Shown here: positions 50,885 through 59,275 of the stretch, in pieces
Numbering within the stretch: the stretch's first letter is position 1
Layout of the letters: every line of letters starts with the position of its first letter
From: Actinomycetota bacterium
GTDB taxonomy: Bacteria > Actinomycetota > Thermoleophilia > Gaiellales > F1-60-MAGs149
Length of the DNA stretch: 64,000 bases
Direction of reading: 5' to 3'
Assembly: GCA_026392355.1 (NCBI GenBank)
Contig: JAPLCF010000032.1
Coordinates: 62,001-126,000, forward strand
Program-made: the position numbers and the translations under genes
The notes under the pieces: model-generated
The model's input: the letters and a program-made list of their open reading frames with translations, nothing else
Told to the model about the DNA's origin: nothing
The model's database searches: none

Positions 50885-51561
50885 GCCGGGACTCGGAGCA
50901 CGTACCCCACGCCACGCACCGTCTCGAGCAGACGGGGGCGCTCATCGGCCTCCAGCTTGCGCCGCAGGTAGCCGACGTAGACCTCGACGCCATTCGACGA
51001 GGTCTGCGCGTCCATGCCCCAGACGCGGTCGAGAATCACCTCGCGCGTGAGCACGCGCTCGGGGTTGCGCAAGAAGAGTTCGAGGAGCAGGCGCTCGGTG
51101 CGCGTCAGATCGATCGGCTCGCCGTCACGGCTCACCGTGTGCGAGGCGAGATCAAGGCGCACGCCGGCAACATCGAGGACCTCGTCTTGAATACCGGGGT
51201 CGGCCAGCGAGCGACGCGAGATCGCCCGCAGGCGCGCATCGAGCTCGACCGTTGCAAAGGGCTTCACCAGGTAGTCGTCGGCGCCGGCATCGAGGCCCTC
51301 CACACGATCCGCAACGGCATCGCGCGCCGTCAGCATCAGGATCGGGGTGCGCACGTCCGTCTCGCGGAGCGTGCGGCAGACGTCAAAGCCCGAGCCGTCG
51401 GGCAGATTGACGTCGAGCACGATCGCGTCGATTGCATCGGTCGCTGCCATCCGACCTTCGGCAGCGGTTGCTGCCTCGACGATCTCGTGGCCGCGTGCCG
51501 TTAGTGCTCGGCGGATCGCGGAGCGGACGGCTTCGTTGTCTTCGACGATGAGGATGCGCAT
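50881..51561 (-). CDS. OmpR-family response regulator
   Basis: 226 residues from the ATG at 51559-51561. Receiver with E7-D8, phospho-acceptor D50 (AIVLDVNLPDGSG), T78 and K100, then a winged-helix trans_reg_C domain (DLTRTERLLLELFLRNPERVLTREVILDRVWG ... VEVYVGYLRRKLE). It overlaps the kinase start by 4 bp. The frame is open far upstream, but the receiver fold begins at this Met. It likely controls the repeat protein gene just upstream, from which a hairpin separates it. Confidence 0.94.
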   Translation of the reverse strand: MRILIVEDNEAVRSAIRRALTARGHEIVEAATAAEGRMAATDAIDAIVLDVNLPDGSGFDVCRTLRETDVRTPILMLTARDAVADRVEGLDAGADDYLVKPFATVELDARLRAISRRSLADPGIQDEVLDVAGVRLDLASHTVSRDGEPIDLTRTERLLLELFLRNPERVLTREVILDRVWGMDAQTSSNGVEVYVGYLRRKLEADERPRLLETVRGVGYVLRVPA

Positions 51562-51578
51562 GGTGGTGGTGAACCGGT

Positions 51579-51609
51579 CGGCTCCGCACGAGTATGCCGT
51601 GCGGAGCCG
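51579..51609. terminator. 12-bp perfect inverted repeat with 7-base loop
   Basis: CGGCTCCGCACG (51579-51590) and CGTGCGGAGCCG (51598-51609). It lies 10 bases past the stop of the repeat protein and 18 before the regulator ATG. No T-run; it may attenuate read-through from the first gene or protect the message end. Confidence 0.55.
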
Positions 51610-51619
51610 ATCCGTGTCA

Positions 51620-52654
51620 TCAGGCGTTGCCGTCTGCCCCGAAGGACTGGGTCTGGTACTGGCCGTTCTGCGCGCCGCTATCGCTCTGGCCGCCGTCCAT
51701 CGGCGGCGGGCCGTCGAAGCCGTGGTCGTCGCCCTTGTCGCCGCCCACGCCGTGGTCGCCGTCCCGGTCCGCGCCATGGTGTCGACCCATGCCCGGCCCG
51801 CCATCCATGCCGGGACCGCCGATGCCAATCGGCACGCCGGCCGCCTGCAGAGCGGCAATCTGGTCGGCCTGCGCCTGCGTGACCTTGCCGTCGTTGACGA
51901 GCTGCGCGAGCAGGCCCGCGTCCATGGCGGCGTGGATGGCCGTCTCGGCCTCCGCAATCTTGTTGGCAGCAATCAGGTCGTTGATCGTCTTGGCCTGCTC
52001 GGCGGTGATCAGGCCCGCCTGCTCGAGGCGCTGAACCTGCTCCTGCTGGTGCGCAGCGCTTTCGGTGCGCGGCGGCTCCTGGTTGTCAGCGCCGGGCGGC
52101 GGCATGCGCAGGCCAACCGGAACGCCGGCCTTGACCAGCGCGGTGATCTGATCTGCCTGCGCTTGCGTTACGGTCCCCTGCGCGATCAGTGCGTCGAGCT
52201 GCGTCGTCATCATCGAGGAGCGCAGCTCCTGGAGCGCGCCCTTCACGTCGCCGCTGCTGACCTTTGCCTTGATGGCCGTCGCCTGCTCGGCGGTGAGTAC
52301 ACCTGCCTGCTGCAGCTGCTCGAGGCGCTGGCCGAGGCGGTCGCCCTGCATCTGCTTGAGCGCGTCCTCGACCTTCGACTGTGGGACGCCGAGCTTCTGG
52401 GCGAGATCCTGCTCGAACTGCTCCTGCCGGTTGTCGCGGTCGTTGTCATGACCATTGATCGTCTGGGCCACGACAGGGGCGGCGATTGCGCCGAGACCGA
52501 TCACGGCTGCGGCGCCGCCGACGATCGCGAGCTTTTTGTTGCGGGTGACGCGCCTGCCGGTGGCCGGCGTCTCGACCGTGTCGTCATGCACCTCGGGCGG
52601 CGTGCCGGAGGGCTCGCGGGGTTCGAGGTCGTTGTGGTTGCTGCTGTCAGTCAT
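51620..52654 (-). CDS. membrane-anchored protein with tandem ~75-residue repeats and His/Asp/Gly-rich tail
   Basis: 344 residues from the ATG at 52652-52654, preceded by GGAG. An acidic head, then a membrane helix at about 42-63. Two homologous segments at about 111-188 and 208-281 share AG-[VL]-[LI]-TAEQA and VTQAQADQI-x-AL-x3-AGVP-[VI]-G. The tail (about 280-344) is rich in His, Asp and Gly (GRHHGADRDGDHG) and could bind metal ions. No named family recognised. Position upstream of a two-component system suggests it is a sensed partner or target. The duplication is direct observation. Confidence 0.65.
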   Translation of the reverse strand: MTDSSNHNDLEPREPSGTPPEVHDDTVETPATGRRVTRNKKLAIVGGAAAVIGLGAIAAPVVAQTINGHDNDRDNRQEQFEQDLAQKLGVPQSKVEDALKQMQGDRLGQRLEQLQQAGVLTAEQATAIKAKVSSGDVKGALQELRSSMMTTQLDALIAQGTVTQAQADQITALVKAGVPVGLRMPPPGADNQEPPRTESAAHQQEQVQRLEQAGLITAEQAKTINDLIAANKIAEAETAIHAAMDAGLLAQLVNDGKVTQAQADQIAALQAAGVPIGIGGPGMDGGPGMGRHHGADRDGDHGVGGDKGDDHGFDGPPPMDGGQSDSGAQNGQYQTQSFGADGNA

Positions 52655-52761
52655 GTGAAGGCTCCGTGGATCGTGCGTACCGTGCACTGACACTGTTGCG
52701 CGCGATGATGAACAGAACCTGAGAAGCCGCGACCCTGCTGTCGATTCGTCACACTGTCCTT

Positions 52762-53961
52762 ATGCGCCGCGTGGTCATTACCGGTCTCGGGATCGTGTCC
52801 GGCTTCGGCAACGACGTCGACGGCTTCTGGGATGCACTCCTGGCTGGACGGAGCGCGGTGCGCGAGCTGCAGCTACCCGACCTGCCGTTAATCCCCGCCG
52901 TGACAGTCCCGCCGTTCGAAGCGGAGGACGTGATCGGCCGGCGCGAGATTAAGCGCATGGACCGTGTTGGCATGTTCGCGGGTGTCGCGGCGGCTGCCGC
53001 GCTCACGGATGCTGGTGACCTTGGCCTCGACGGTGCGCGCGTTGGCGCCAGCATCGGGTGTGCGCACGGGGGTGCGGCGACGTTGATGGACGCGCAGGAT
53101 GCCTTGCGCGAGCGCGGTGCCGATCGTGTCAGCCCGTTCACGATTCCGCTGGCACTCACGAACTCGCCGGTCGCCGCCGTGACACGCCTGCATGGGCTGC
53201 ACGGTCCCTCGTCGGCGCCCGCTACCGCCTGCGCCGCTGGCTCGGATGCGATTGGGTGGGCATACGAGCGCATCCGCTTTGGCCGGGCCGACGCGATGCT
53301 GGCAGGCGGTGCTGAGGCCGCGATCGTCCCGACGGTCATGGCTGGGTACCTCAAGCTCGGCGCGGTCGCATCGCTGGCGCGTGGCGCGGAGCACGCCTCG
53401 CGACCGTTCGACAACGCGCGCGACGGCTTCGTCATGGCGGAGGGTGCCGGTGTGCTCGTGCTCGAAGAACTCGAGCACGCCCAGGCCCGTGGTGCGCACA
53501 TCTACGCGGAGATCGTGGGGTACGGGCAGGCCTGCGATGCCGGGCACCTGACGAGTCCGGACGAGACCGGCACCGGTCCGTCCCGCGCGATCCTGGCTGC
53601 GCTTGCCGATGCGGGGCTCGACCCTGCGGCAATCGGCTACGTCAACGCGCATGCCACTTCAACGCCGGTCGGCGATGCGGCCGAGGCCCTGGCGTTTGGC
53701 CTTGCGGGTCTCGCGGAAACGCCGGTCTCATCCACCAAGGGTCAACACGGTCACACGCTCGGTGCCGCGGGCGCGATCGAGGCGATCGCGACGCTCGCGT
53801 GCTTCGGCCGCAACGAGCTGCCGCCGAACGCCAACCTCGTTGAGCCCGACGTGGAGCTCAACCTCGTGCGCGCTGCGCAGCCGACCGCTGCCGAGTACGT
53901 CATGTCGACGGGCTTCGGCTTCGGCGGCCACGACAGCGCGCTGATCTTCAAGCGCGTCTAG
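52762..53961 (+). CDS. beta-ketoacyl-ACP synthase (KAS II/FabF-like)
   Basis: 399 residues, thiolase fold. Catalytic C157 in SAPATACAAGSDAIG, H297 in VNAHATSTPVGD, K326 in SSTKGQHGHTLGAAGA and H331. These form the Cys-His-His set of condensing enzymes that extend acyl-ACP. No acyl carrier protein, fabD or fabG gene is adjacent, so it may be a second, specialised KAS rather than the main FabF. It is divergent from the repeat protein, with about 107 bp between starts. Confidence 0.9.
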   Translation: MRRVVITGLGIVSGFGNDVDGFWDALLAGRSAVRELQLPDLPLIPAVTVPPFEAEDVIGRREIKRMDRVGMFAGVAAAAALTDAGDLGLDGARVGASIGCAHGGAATLMDAQDALRERGADRVSPFTIPLALTNSPVAAVTRLHGLHGPSSAPATACAAGSDAIGWAYERIRFGRADAMLAGGAEAAIVPTVMAGYLKLGAVASLARGAEHASRPFDNARDGFVMAEGAGVLVLEELEHAQARGAHIYAEIVGYGQACDAGHLTSPDETGTGPSRAILAALADAGLDPAAIGYVNAHATSTPVGDAAEALAFGLAGLAETPVSSTKGQHGHTLGAAGAIEAIATLACFGRNELPPNANLVEPDVELNLVRAAQPTAAEYVMSTGFGFGGHDSALIFKRV

Positions 53962-53992
53962 AGCCTCAGCCCCGACGCGCCGAGGGGTGCTC

Positions 53993-54313
53993 TCAGAGCT
54001 TTGTGATCTTGCAGGCAGTGCCGTAGGCGCAGATTTCCGTTCCCATCTGCATCATCTCGCCGGTGTCGAAGCGCATCGCGATGATGGCGTTGGCGCCCAT
54101 CTTCTCGGCCTCTTCCTTGAGGCGGGCGATACCCTCCTCGCGGCCCTCGTGCAGCATTTCGGTGAGGGCGCCGAGTTCGCCGCCGACGACGGACTTGAAG
54201 CTCGCGCCGAGCTGGCCCTTCATGCCGCGTGAGCGGACGGTCAGGCCGAAGCACTCGCCGAGCACTTCGTCGATGCGGTAGCCGGGGACGTCGTTCATGG
54301 TCGTGATCAGCAT
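53993..54313 (-). CDS. YbjQ/UPF0145 family protein
   Basis: 106 residues, standard for UPF0145 (pentameric beta-fold, heavy-metal-binding-like, function unknown). Motifs: TTMNDVPGYRIDEVLGECFGLTVRS at the N-terminus, GGELGALTEML, and EKMGANAIIAMRFDTGEM. AGGAG lies 8 bases before the ATG and a TAGGCT -10 box at 54343-54348, so this gene has a normal short leader, unlike many neighbours. Confidence 0.9.
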   Translation of the reverse strand: MLITTMNDVPGYRIDEVLGECFGLTVRSRGMKGQLGASFKSVVGGELGALTEMLHEGREEGIARLKEEAEKMGANAIIAMRFDTGEMMQMGTEICAYGTACKITKL

Positions 54314-54391
54314 GGAGTGCTCCTTGGGCGATTGCAGCTCTGAGCCTAGTCCCTCAACAGTGGGTGCGACCGGCGCGCCGTGCGACGGCCG

Positions 54392-54961
54392 CTAGTAGCC
54401 GCGATCGAGGTAGCGCACGGCCAGACCGCCGAGGCCGACCAGCATCAGCAGCGTGGCGAGGCCGCCAAGGACGATCACCGGCAGTGGCACGCTCGGCTCC
54501 GACCCCGACGTGTTACGCGCGGCCTGCGTGGGCAGTGGGCCCGTGCGCGCCTGGGCCGTGATGATGGGCTCAACGGTTTCCGTCGGCAGGGGCGCGGTCG
54601 TGACGGGCAGCGTGTCGATCGGTGTCGTCGGAATGACCTCGTTCGAGCCGCTGTCCGTGGTCGGCGTGTCGGGCTCCGCCGCCTTCCGATCCGCTGCCTT
54701 GTCGCGTGCGCGTGCCGCTCGGATAGCGCCCATGATCCCGGAGTACATGCGGGCATCGGCATCGACCTGCTTGAGCGCAGAGGCGTAGCACTCCTGCGTG
54801 TGGTACTTGAGGCGCCCGCTGAAGAAGTACTCGTTGATGACCTGCTTGCCGCAGTTCGCAGCACTGGCTGCCGGTGCGGTAACGGAGAGCGCGGCGACCA
54901 GGGCGCCGAGCAGCACGGCTGCGATGAGCAGCTGACGGAGGTGGGGCAGGCGCAGGGGCAC
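54392..54961 (-). CDS. secreted protein with C-terminal membrane anchor, unknown function
   Basis: 189 residues from a GTG at 54959-54961 (TAAAGT eight bases upstream). Signal peptide to about residue 34, a short helical domain with two Cys (AANCGKQVINEYFFSG ... HTQECYASALKQV) probably joined by a disulfide, a Thr/Pro-rich linker, and a terminal hydrophobic helix with a short RYLDRGY tail. No sortase motif is present. A surface-tethered protein; no family recognised. Confidence 0.6.
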   Translation of the reverse strand: MPLRLPHLRQLLIAAVLLGALVAALSVTAPAASAANCGKQVINEYFFSGRLKYHTQECYASALKQVDADARMYSGIMGAIRAARARDKAADRKAAEPDTPTTDSGSNEVIPTTPIDTLPVTTAPLPTETVEPIITAQARTGPLPTQAARNTSGSEPSVPLPVIVLGGLATLLMLVGLGGLAVRYLDRGY

Positions 54962-55001
54962 GGCATCCCACTTTAGTGGCGACCAAGAGAACACGTGTGA
55001 T

Positions 55002-56927
55002 TCAGGGAGCCGGCGCGGGAATGGTGTCGAGGACCACATACACCGATTCGTCGCCGCCGGAGAGCTTCGCGGCCCACATCAATGCGGAACGCCCCGCGTT
55101 CTCATCGTCCCAGGAGAAGGCCAGGTAGGTCCCATACAACAGCCAGGCCTCGTAGTTCTTCGGCTCGAGGCGAATCGCCTGCTCGAGGGCAGCGCGCGCA
55201 CTCGCGTGGTCGCCGAGTGCCTCGTAGGCATCGGCCTCCGCCAGGAGCGGCGGCACGGACAGCGGGTTGTAGCGATGCGCGCTCGCGGCCTGCTGCAGCG
55301 CAGCCGTGGGGTTGTCGACGATCTGGTTCTGGCTCTCGACCGTCTGGCGGGCGCTGAGCCAAAACGGCAGGGCGAAGAGGCCGGCGGCAAGCAGTCCGAC
55401 GCAGAGCACGCCGCTGATCGCACGCCACGGCACGGTGATGCGCGTCTGCTGCTGATCGGCGGGAGCAATCGCGGCAATCGCCGCGTAGACGATGATGCCC
55501 TCGGCGGCCAGGCTCCAGTTGACGTCGACGAAGCCCTGCACGAGGAACGCGAGCGAGGCCATCGCGACAACAGCAGCGCCGATGGCGTCGTCCTTGCGGG
55601 GCCGCCGGATGCCTGCGATTGCCATCACGACGAGTGCGATGCCACCGACGATGAAGGGGATCCCGCCGAGGAGACCAACGCCGGCGAGCATCTCCAAGAT
55701 CGTGTTGTGCGCCGAATCCGTCACCTGCGCAGGGTTCTGGGTGATCTGCTCGAGCAGGCGGAATGTCCCCGCTCCCCAGCCGTGCACGGGCTCTGCCGCG
55801 AAGCCATCCCAGGCTGTCGCCCACCAGTGGTCGCGGTAGTTCGAGCCGATGCCGACGCGCACGCCGGCCTGCCCGACCGGGCTTGTGAAACCTGCGCGGA
55901 TCGCGTCGATGGTGCCCTGAATGCCGCCCGAGCGGATGATCACCGCAAGGGCCATCACGCCGACACCTCCGGCGGCGATCAGGAGCGTGCGGCGGGTGGC
56001 ACGGCGTGGCGTCCCATACGGATCGTTGCCGGGCATCACGCGGTGGAAGACCGCGGCGATGGCCGCGCCGAGGACTACGGCGATGATCGTGGAGACGATC
56101 AGTTGCCAGCCGGCCGCTTGCACGCTCTGCTCAGGCGCGGTGAAGGCGGTCCAGCGCGCCGCGCGGAAGCCGAGCGCGATGGCGGGGATGATCGCGATCA
56201 GTCCCGCCAGGCGCATGCGGGGCGGCGTCGGCAGAACGAGCAGGAGGATCACGATGCCGATGACCGTCAGGCCCAGGCCTGAGCGCGACGAGGTGAGCAC
56301 GAGGGCGAGGGCGTTGACGGCCGCGATGGCGCCACCAAGCGCCCGCAGGCGTACGTTGCGATGCGCAGCGAGGGCGAGTCCGCCGAAGACGCCAGCCAGC
56401 GCGAGGACGGCGAGGGCATTGGGGAGCGTGAGCGTGCCAGACAGGCGTGGACTCAGCTGGATACCCGAGGTCGCCGAGAACGAGCGCGCAATCAGCGCCC
56501 AGGTGCTGGCAACGGTGGCGACGGCCGTCAGGCCCGTGGCGAAGACCACGCCCGGTCGCCGGAGCAATGGGCCGAGGAGCAGTCCGAGCGCAAGCGCCCC
56601 GAGGTACCCGGACGCCAGGATCCCGGTGGAGACGGATTGCGCGGCCGACAAGGACCAAAAGCCCGAGAGTGCGGCGACGATCGCGAAGAGCGCGAGGCCG
56701 GCGGCCGCGACGAGCGTCGCCCGGTTCGGGAGCACGAAGGGCCAACGACCGCAGGCCATCAGCCCGAGCACGATGCCGGCTGGCAGGGCAGTGCTCGCGG
56801 AGATCAACTCTGCGGCACCCGGGGCGATGCCGCCAGCGCCGAAGAAGACGCCCCACAGAGCGAGAATCACGGAGGGTGCCGCCAGCAGCACGGCGGCGGT
56901 CGGACTCAGGCGGGGAAGCGGACGCAC
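55002..56927 (-). CDS. O-antigen ligase/polymerase-like membrane protein with C-terminal TPR
   Basis: 641 residues. About twelve membrane helices. The Wzy_C-type loop is visible at VGIGSNYRDHWWATAWDGFAAEPVHGWGAGTFRLLE, with the conserved G-x-G-x-N and H-x-W/H-N (AHNTILEMLAG) residues. The C-terminal 130 residues are soluble with TPR-like pairs (LLAEADAYEALGDHASARAALEQAIRLEP). Such proteins polymerise or ligate lipid-linked glycans outside the membrane. The GTG start at 56925-56927 has a TACCAT box six bases upstream. Confidence 0.85.
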   Translation of the reverse strand: MRPLPRLSPTAAVLLAAPSVILALWGVFFGAGGIAPGAAELISASTALPAGIVLGLMACGRWPFVLPNRATLVAAAGLALFAIVAALSGFWSLSAAQSVSTGILASGYLGALALGLLLGPLLRRPGVVFATGLTAVATVASTWALIARSFSATSGIQLSPRLSGTLTLPNALAVLALAGVFGGLALAAHRNVRLRALGGAIAAVNALALVLTSSRSGLGLTVIGIVILLLVLPTPPRMRLAGLIAIIPAIALGFRAARWTAFTAPEQSVQAAGWQLIVSTIIAVVLGAAIAAVFHRVMPGNDPYGTPRRATRRTLLIAAGGVGVMALAVIIRSGGIQGTIDAIRAGFTSPVGQAGVRVGIGSNYRDHWWATAWDGFAAEPVHGWGAGTFRLLEQITQNPAQVTDSAHNTILEMLAGVGLLGGIPFIVGGIALVVMAIAGIRRPRKDDAIGAAVVAMASLAFLVQGFVDVNWSLAAEGIIVYAAIAAIAPADQQQTRITVPWRAISGVLCVGLLAAGLFALPFWLSARQTVESQNQIVDNPTAALQQAASAHRYNPLSVPPLLAEADAYEALGDHASARAALEQAIRLEPKNYEAWLLYGTYLAFSWDDENAGRSALMWAAKLSGGDESVYVVLDTIPAPAP

Positions 56928-56933
56928 TCCTTG

Positions 56934-56939
56934 ATGGTA
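56934..56939 (-). promoter_or_regulatory. -10 box TACCAT of a probable leaderless promoter
   Basis: TACCAT, 6 bp, then the GTG at 56927. Confidence 0.55.
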
Positions 56940-56961
56940 CGTGCCGTAGCGCCGAGGGCGG

Positions 56962-57537
56962 TTAGTGGCGGGTGAGCGGGTCCGCGACGATCATCAGCAG
57001 GCGCGCATCGCCGAGCTGATCCTTGCGGACGCCGTCCATCGGCTGCGCCACGGCATTGTCGAGGTGCATGCGCTTGATCAAGTCGTTGGCGGCGGACTTG
57101 CCGGCAGGGTCGTTGCCCTTGTACATCACGTAGGTGCGCATGTAGCTGTGATCCGGCGCATCGCCGACGCTGACGATCGGGTACTTCTTGAGCATTAGCT
57201 GGCGCGCGGCCTCAGCTGCGGTGCCGTCGGCGCCGACGCCATTCCAGATGACGAGCGGCGTCTGCGTGACGGGCGGTGCCGGCACGGCGACCTCGACCTT
57301 GGTGGCGGCAGCCGCCGACGAGCGGTGCGTCAACTTGTCGACGAGCGAGAATCCGAGCCACACCATCACGCCCGCGATGATCAGGCCGCCGGCGAGGACG
57401 CCCCAGAGGGCGAACCGCTCGGCGAAGCGGCGTCGGCGGACGGCAACCCACGCGCCGGTATCGAGGAGGAAGGGATTCTCTGCAGCAGCCATAGCGAGAG
57501 GAGCCTTCTCCGCGCTATCCGTCGTTCCTGCCGACAT
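56962..57537 (-). CDS. LytR_C-domain membrane protein
   Basis: 191 residues. Acid/Ala-rich cytoplasmic head with basic RRRR, one membrane helix at about 45-66, and an extracytoplasmic LytR_C domain (TPLVIWNGVGADGTAAEAARQLMLKKYPIVSVGDA). LytR_C is often attached to LCP enzymes that link teichoic acid or arabinogalactan to peptidoglycan; alone it is probably an accessory. A Met 15 codons in is an alternative start. The promoter region (36 bp) is shared with divergent tmk. Confidence 0.8.
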   Translation of the reverse strand: MSAGTTDSAEKAPLAMAAAENPFLLDTGAWVAVRRRRFAERFALWGVLAGGLIIAGVMVWLGFSLVDKLTHRSSAAAATKVEVAVPAPPVTQTPLVIWNGVGADGTAAEAARQLMLKKYPIVSVGDAPDHSYMRTYVMYKGNDPAGKSAANDLIKRMHLDNAVAQPMDGVRKDQLGDARLLMIVADPLTRH

Positions 57538-57560
57538 GCGCCGAAAACGGCCCTGCGGAC

Positions 57561-57566
57561 TACTCT
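57561..57566 (+). promoter_or_regulatory. -10 box TACTCT of a probable leaderless promoter (tmk)
   Basis: TACTCT, 6 bp, then ATG 57573, at the head of the tmk-holB-ricT operon. Confidence 0.6.
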
Positions 57567-57572
57567 TGTTAC

Positions 57573-58160
57573 ATGTTCGTGAGCCTCGAGGGCCCCGACG
57601 GGGTCGGCAAGACCACCCAGGCTGCTCTGCTGGCTGAGCGCCTGCGGGCTATGGGACTCGAGGTCGTGCAATGTCGCGAGCCGGGCGGGACCGAGCTGGG
57701 CGAGCGCGTTCGGGCTGTTCTGCTCGATCCGCAGGTCACGATGGGCGACCGTGCCGAGGCGCTGCTGTTCGCCGCGGCGCGCGCGGAGATCACCCAAGAG
57801 GTGATCGCCCCGGCGGTCGAGCGCGGTGCGTGGGTCGTGTGTGATCGCTTCATCGATAGCTCGCTGGTCTATCAGGGCATCGCGCGCGGCATTGGCATCG
57901 AGCCGATTCTCGATGTCTCGCTGTTCGCGACCGGGGGCGTGCTGCCGGCGCGCACGCTCGTGCTGCACGGCGTCGATCGCCGTGATGACGAGCCCGACCG
58001 GATGGAGGCCGCCGGCGCCGATTTCCATGCGCGTGTCGCTGCAGGCTTTATCGAGCTGGCTGCGTTGGAGCCCGAGCGCATTCGACTCGTTGACGCGCGC
58101 GGTGCGCAGGATGAGGTCGCTGGCCGTATCTGGGACGCGCTCGAGGGGCTGCATCCATGA
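57573..58160 (+). CDS. tmk: thymidylate kinase
   Basis: 195 residues. P-loop GPDGVGKTT at 7-15, dTMP-binding REPGGTELGERVR, DRF motif VCDRFIDSSLVYQG and the LID-like DRRDDEPDRMEAAG. It phosphorylates dTMP to dTDP. The ATG overlap with holB is 4 bp. The tmk-holB-ricT order is widely conserved in Gram-positive bacteria. Fits with dcd in the same window for dTTP supply. Confidence 0.95.
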   Translation: MFVSLEGPDGVGKTTQAALLAERLRAMGLEVVQCREPGGTELGERVRAVLLDPQVTMGDRAEALLFAAARAEITQEVIAPAVERGAWVVCDRFIDSSLVYQGIARGIGIEPILDVSLFATGGVLPARTLVLHGVDRRDDEPDRMEAAGADFHARVAAGFIELAALEPERIRLVDARGAQDEVAGRIWDALEGLHP

Positions 58161-59275
58161 CGCTCGCCCTGCCCGGCCAGCCGCGCGCCGAGGTCCTGCT
58201 CAATGCCGGGCTGCGAGAGCCGGCACATGCCTATCTGCTGCACGGCCCTGCCGGTACGGGCAAGCGCGATGCCGCCCGTGCCTTCGCGGCCGAGCTGCTC
58301 GGCTGCGATGTGCGCCGCATCGTCCCCGGCAGCCATCCCGACCTCGCGATGATCGAGCCGGAGGGCGAGTCGCTGCTCGTCGACCAGGTGCACGAGTTGT
58401 CGGGTGCACTGCGCTATCGCCCGCAAGAGGCGGTGCGGCGCGTCGGCATCGTCGACGAAGCCGATCGCCTCAACCGCGATGCCGCCAACGCGTTCCTGAA
58501 GACGCTCGAGGAGCCGCCCGGCGACGTCGTGTTGATCCTGATCGCCGACGATGTCCAGCGCGTGCTGCCGACGGTGCGCTCGCGCTGCCAGCCGATTGCC
58601 TTCCCGCCGCTGGCGGCCGGCGCGATCGCCGCGCGCCTCACTGCCACTGGCATTGACGCCGCGGCGGCACAGCGCATCGGCGTGCGCTCACGCGGCGACC
58701 TCGCCTTCGCCAACCGGCTCGCTGCGGACGCCTCTGTCGGCACGTGGATCGATGGTGTTGAGCGCGACGTCGCGGCGCTCTTGACAGACGGGTTGGCCGA
58801 GGACGCGGCGGTGCAGCGCACCTACGCCGGCATCAAGGCGGTGGGCGATGCCGCCGAGGCGGAGGCCCAGCTGGTGACGGCCGCGCAGCTCGAGCGGCTG
58901 GACAAGCTGCCGTCGTCGCGTGAGCTCGACCGCGAGCGCAAGCGCATCGAGACGGGCGGCAAGACGACCGCCAGCCGGCGCCGGCGCCGCGCCGAGACCG
59001 ACATGATGCGCGCTGTGATCGCCACCGTGCAGCTTGTAATCCGCGATGTCCTAGTGGTGCAGGCCGATGCGCCTGATCGCGTCGGGTCGAGCGTCCCTGT
59101 CGACGTGCTGGCCGCGATCAGTGAGCGCGTTCCCCGCAGCCGCCTAGAGCAGGCACTGACGGGCGTTGACGACGTCCGCCGCGCACTGAGCCAGCCGATC
59201 AACGGACCACTGGCACTCGCCGCCGTCTATGCGCGTGTCGGTCTGGCGCGTCGGCGCGAGGCGGTGACCGCATGA
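58157..59275 (+). CDS. holB: DNA polymerase III delta' subunit
   Basis: 372 residues. Clamp-loader AAA+ fold with P-loop GPAGTGKRDAARAF at 30-43, sensor region RVGIVDEADRLNRDAANAFLKTLEEPP, and SRC-like RSRCQPI. The Cys4 zinc module that normally follows the first helix (between the AAELL helix and GxHPD) is missing: only LLGCDVRRIVPGSHPDL is seen, with a single Cys. The last 120 residues form the collar domain. ATG overlaps the tmk stop. The subunit is part of the replisome clamp loader. Confidence 0.9.
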   Translation: MTLALPGQPRAEVLLNAGLREPAHAYLLHGPAGTGKRDAARAFAAELLGCDVRRIVPGSHPDLAMIEPEGESLLVDQVHELSGALRYRPQEAVRRVGIVDEADRLNRDAANAFLKTLEEPPGDVVLILIADDVQRVLPTVRSRCQPIAFPPLAAGAIAARLTATGIDAAAAQRIGVRSRGDLAFANRLAADASVGTWIDGVERDVAALLTDGLAEDAAVQRTYAGIKAVGDAAEAEAQLVTAAQLERLDKLPSSRELDRERKRIETGGKTTASRRRRRAETDMMRAVIATVQLVIRDVLVVQADAPDRVGSSVPVDVLAAISERVPRSRLEQALTGVDDVRRALSQPINGPLALAAVYARVGLARRREAVTA

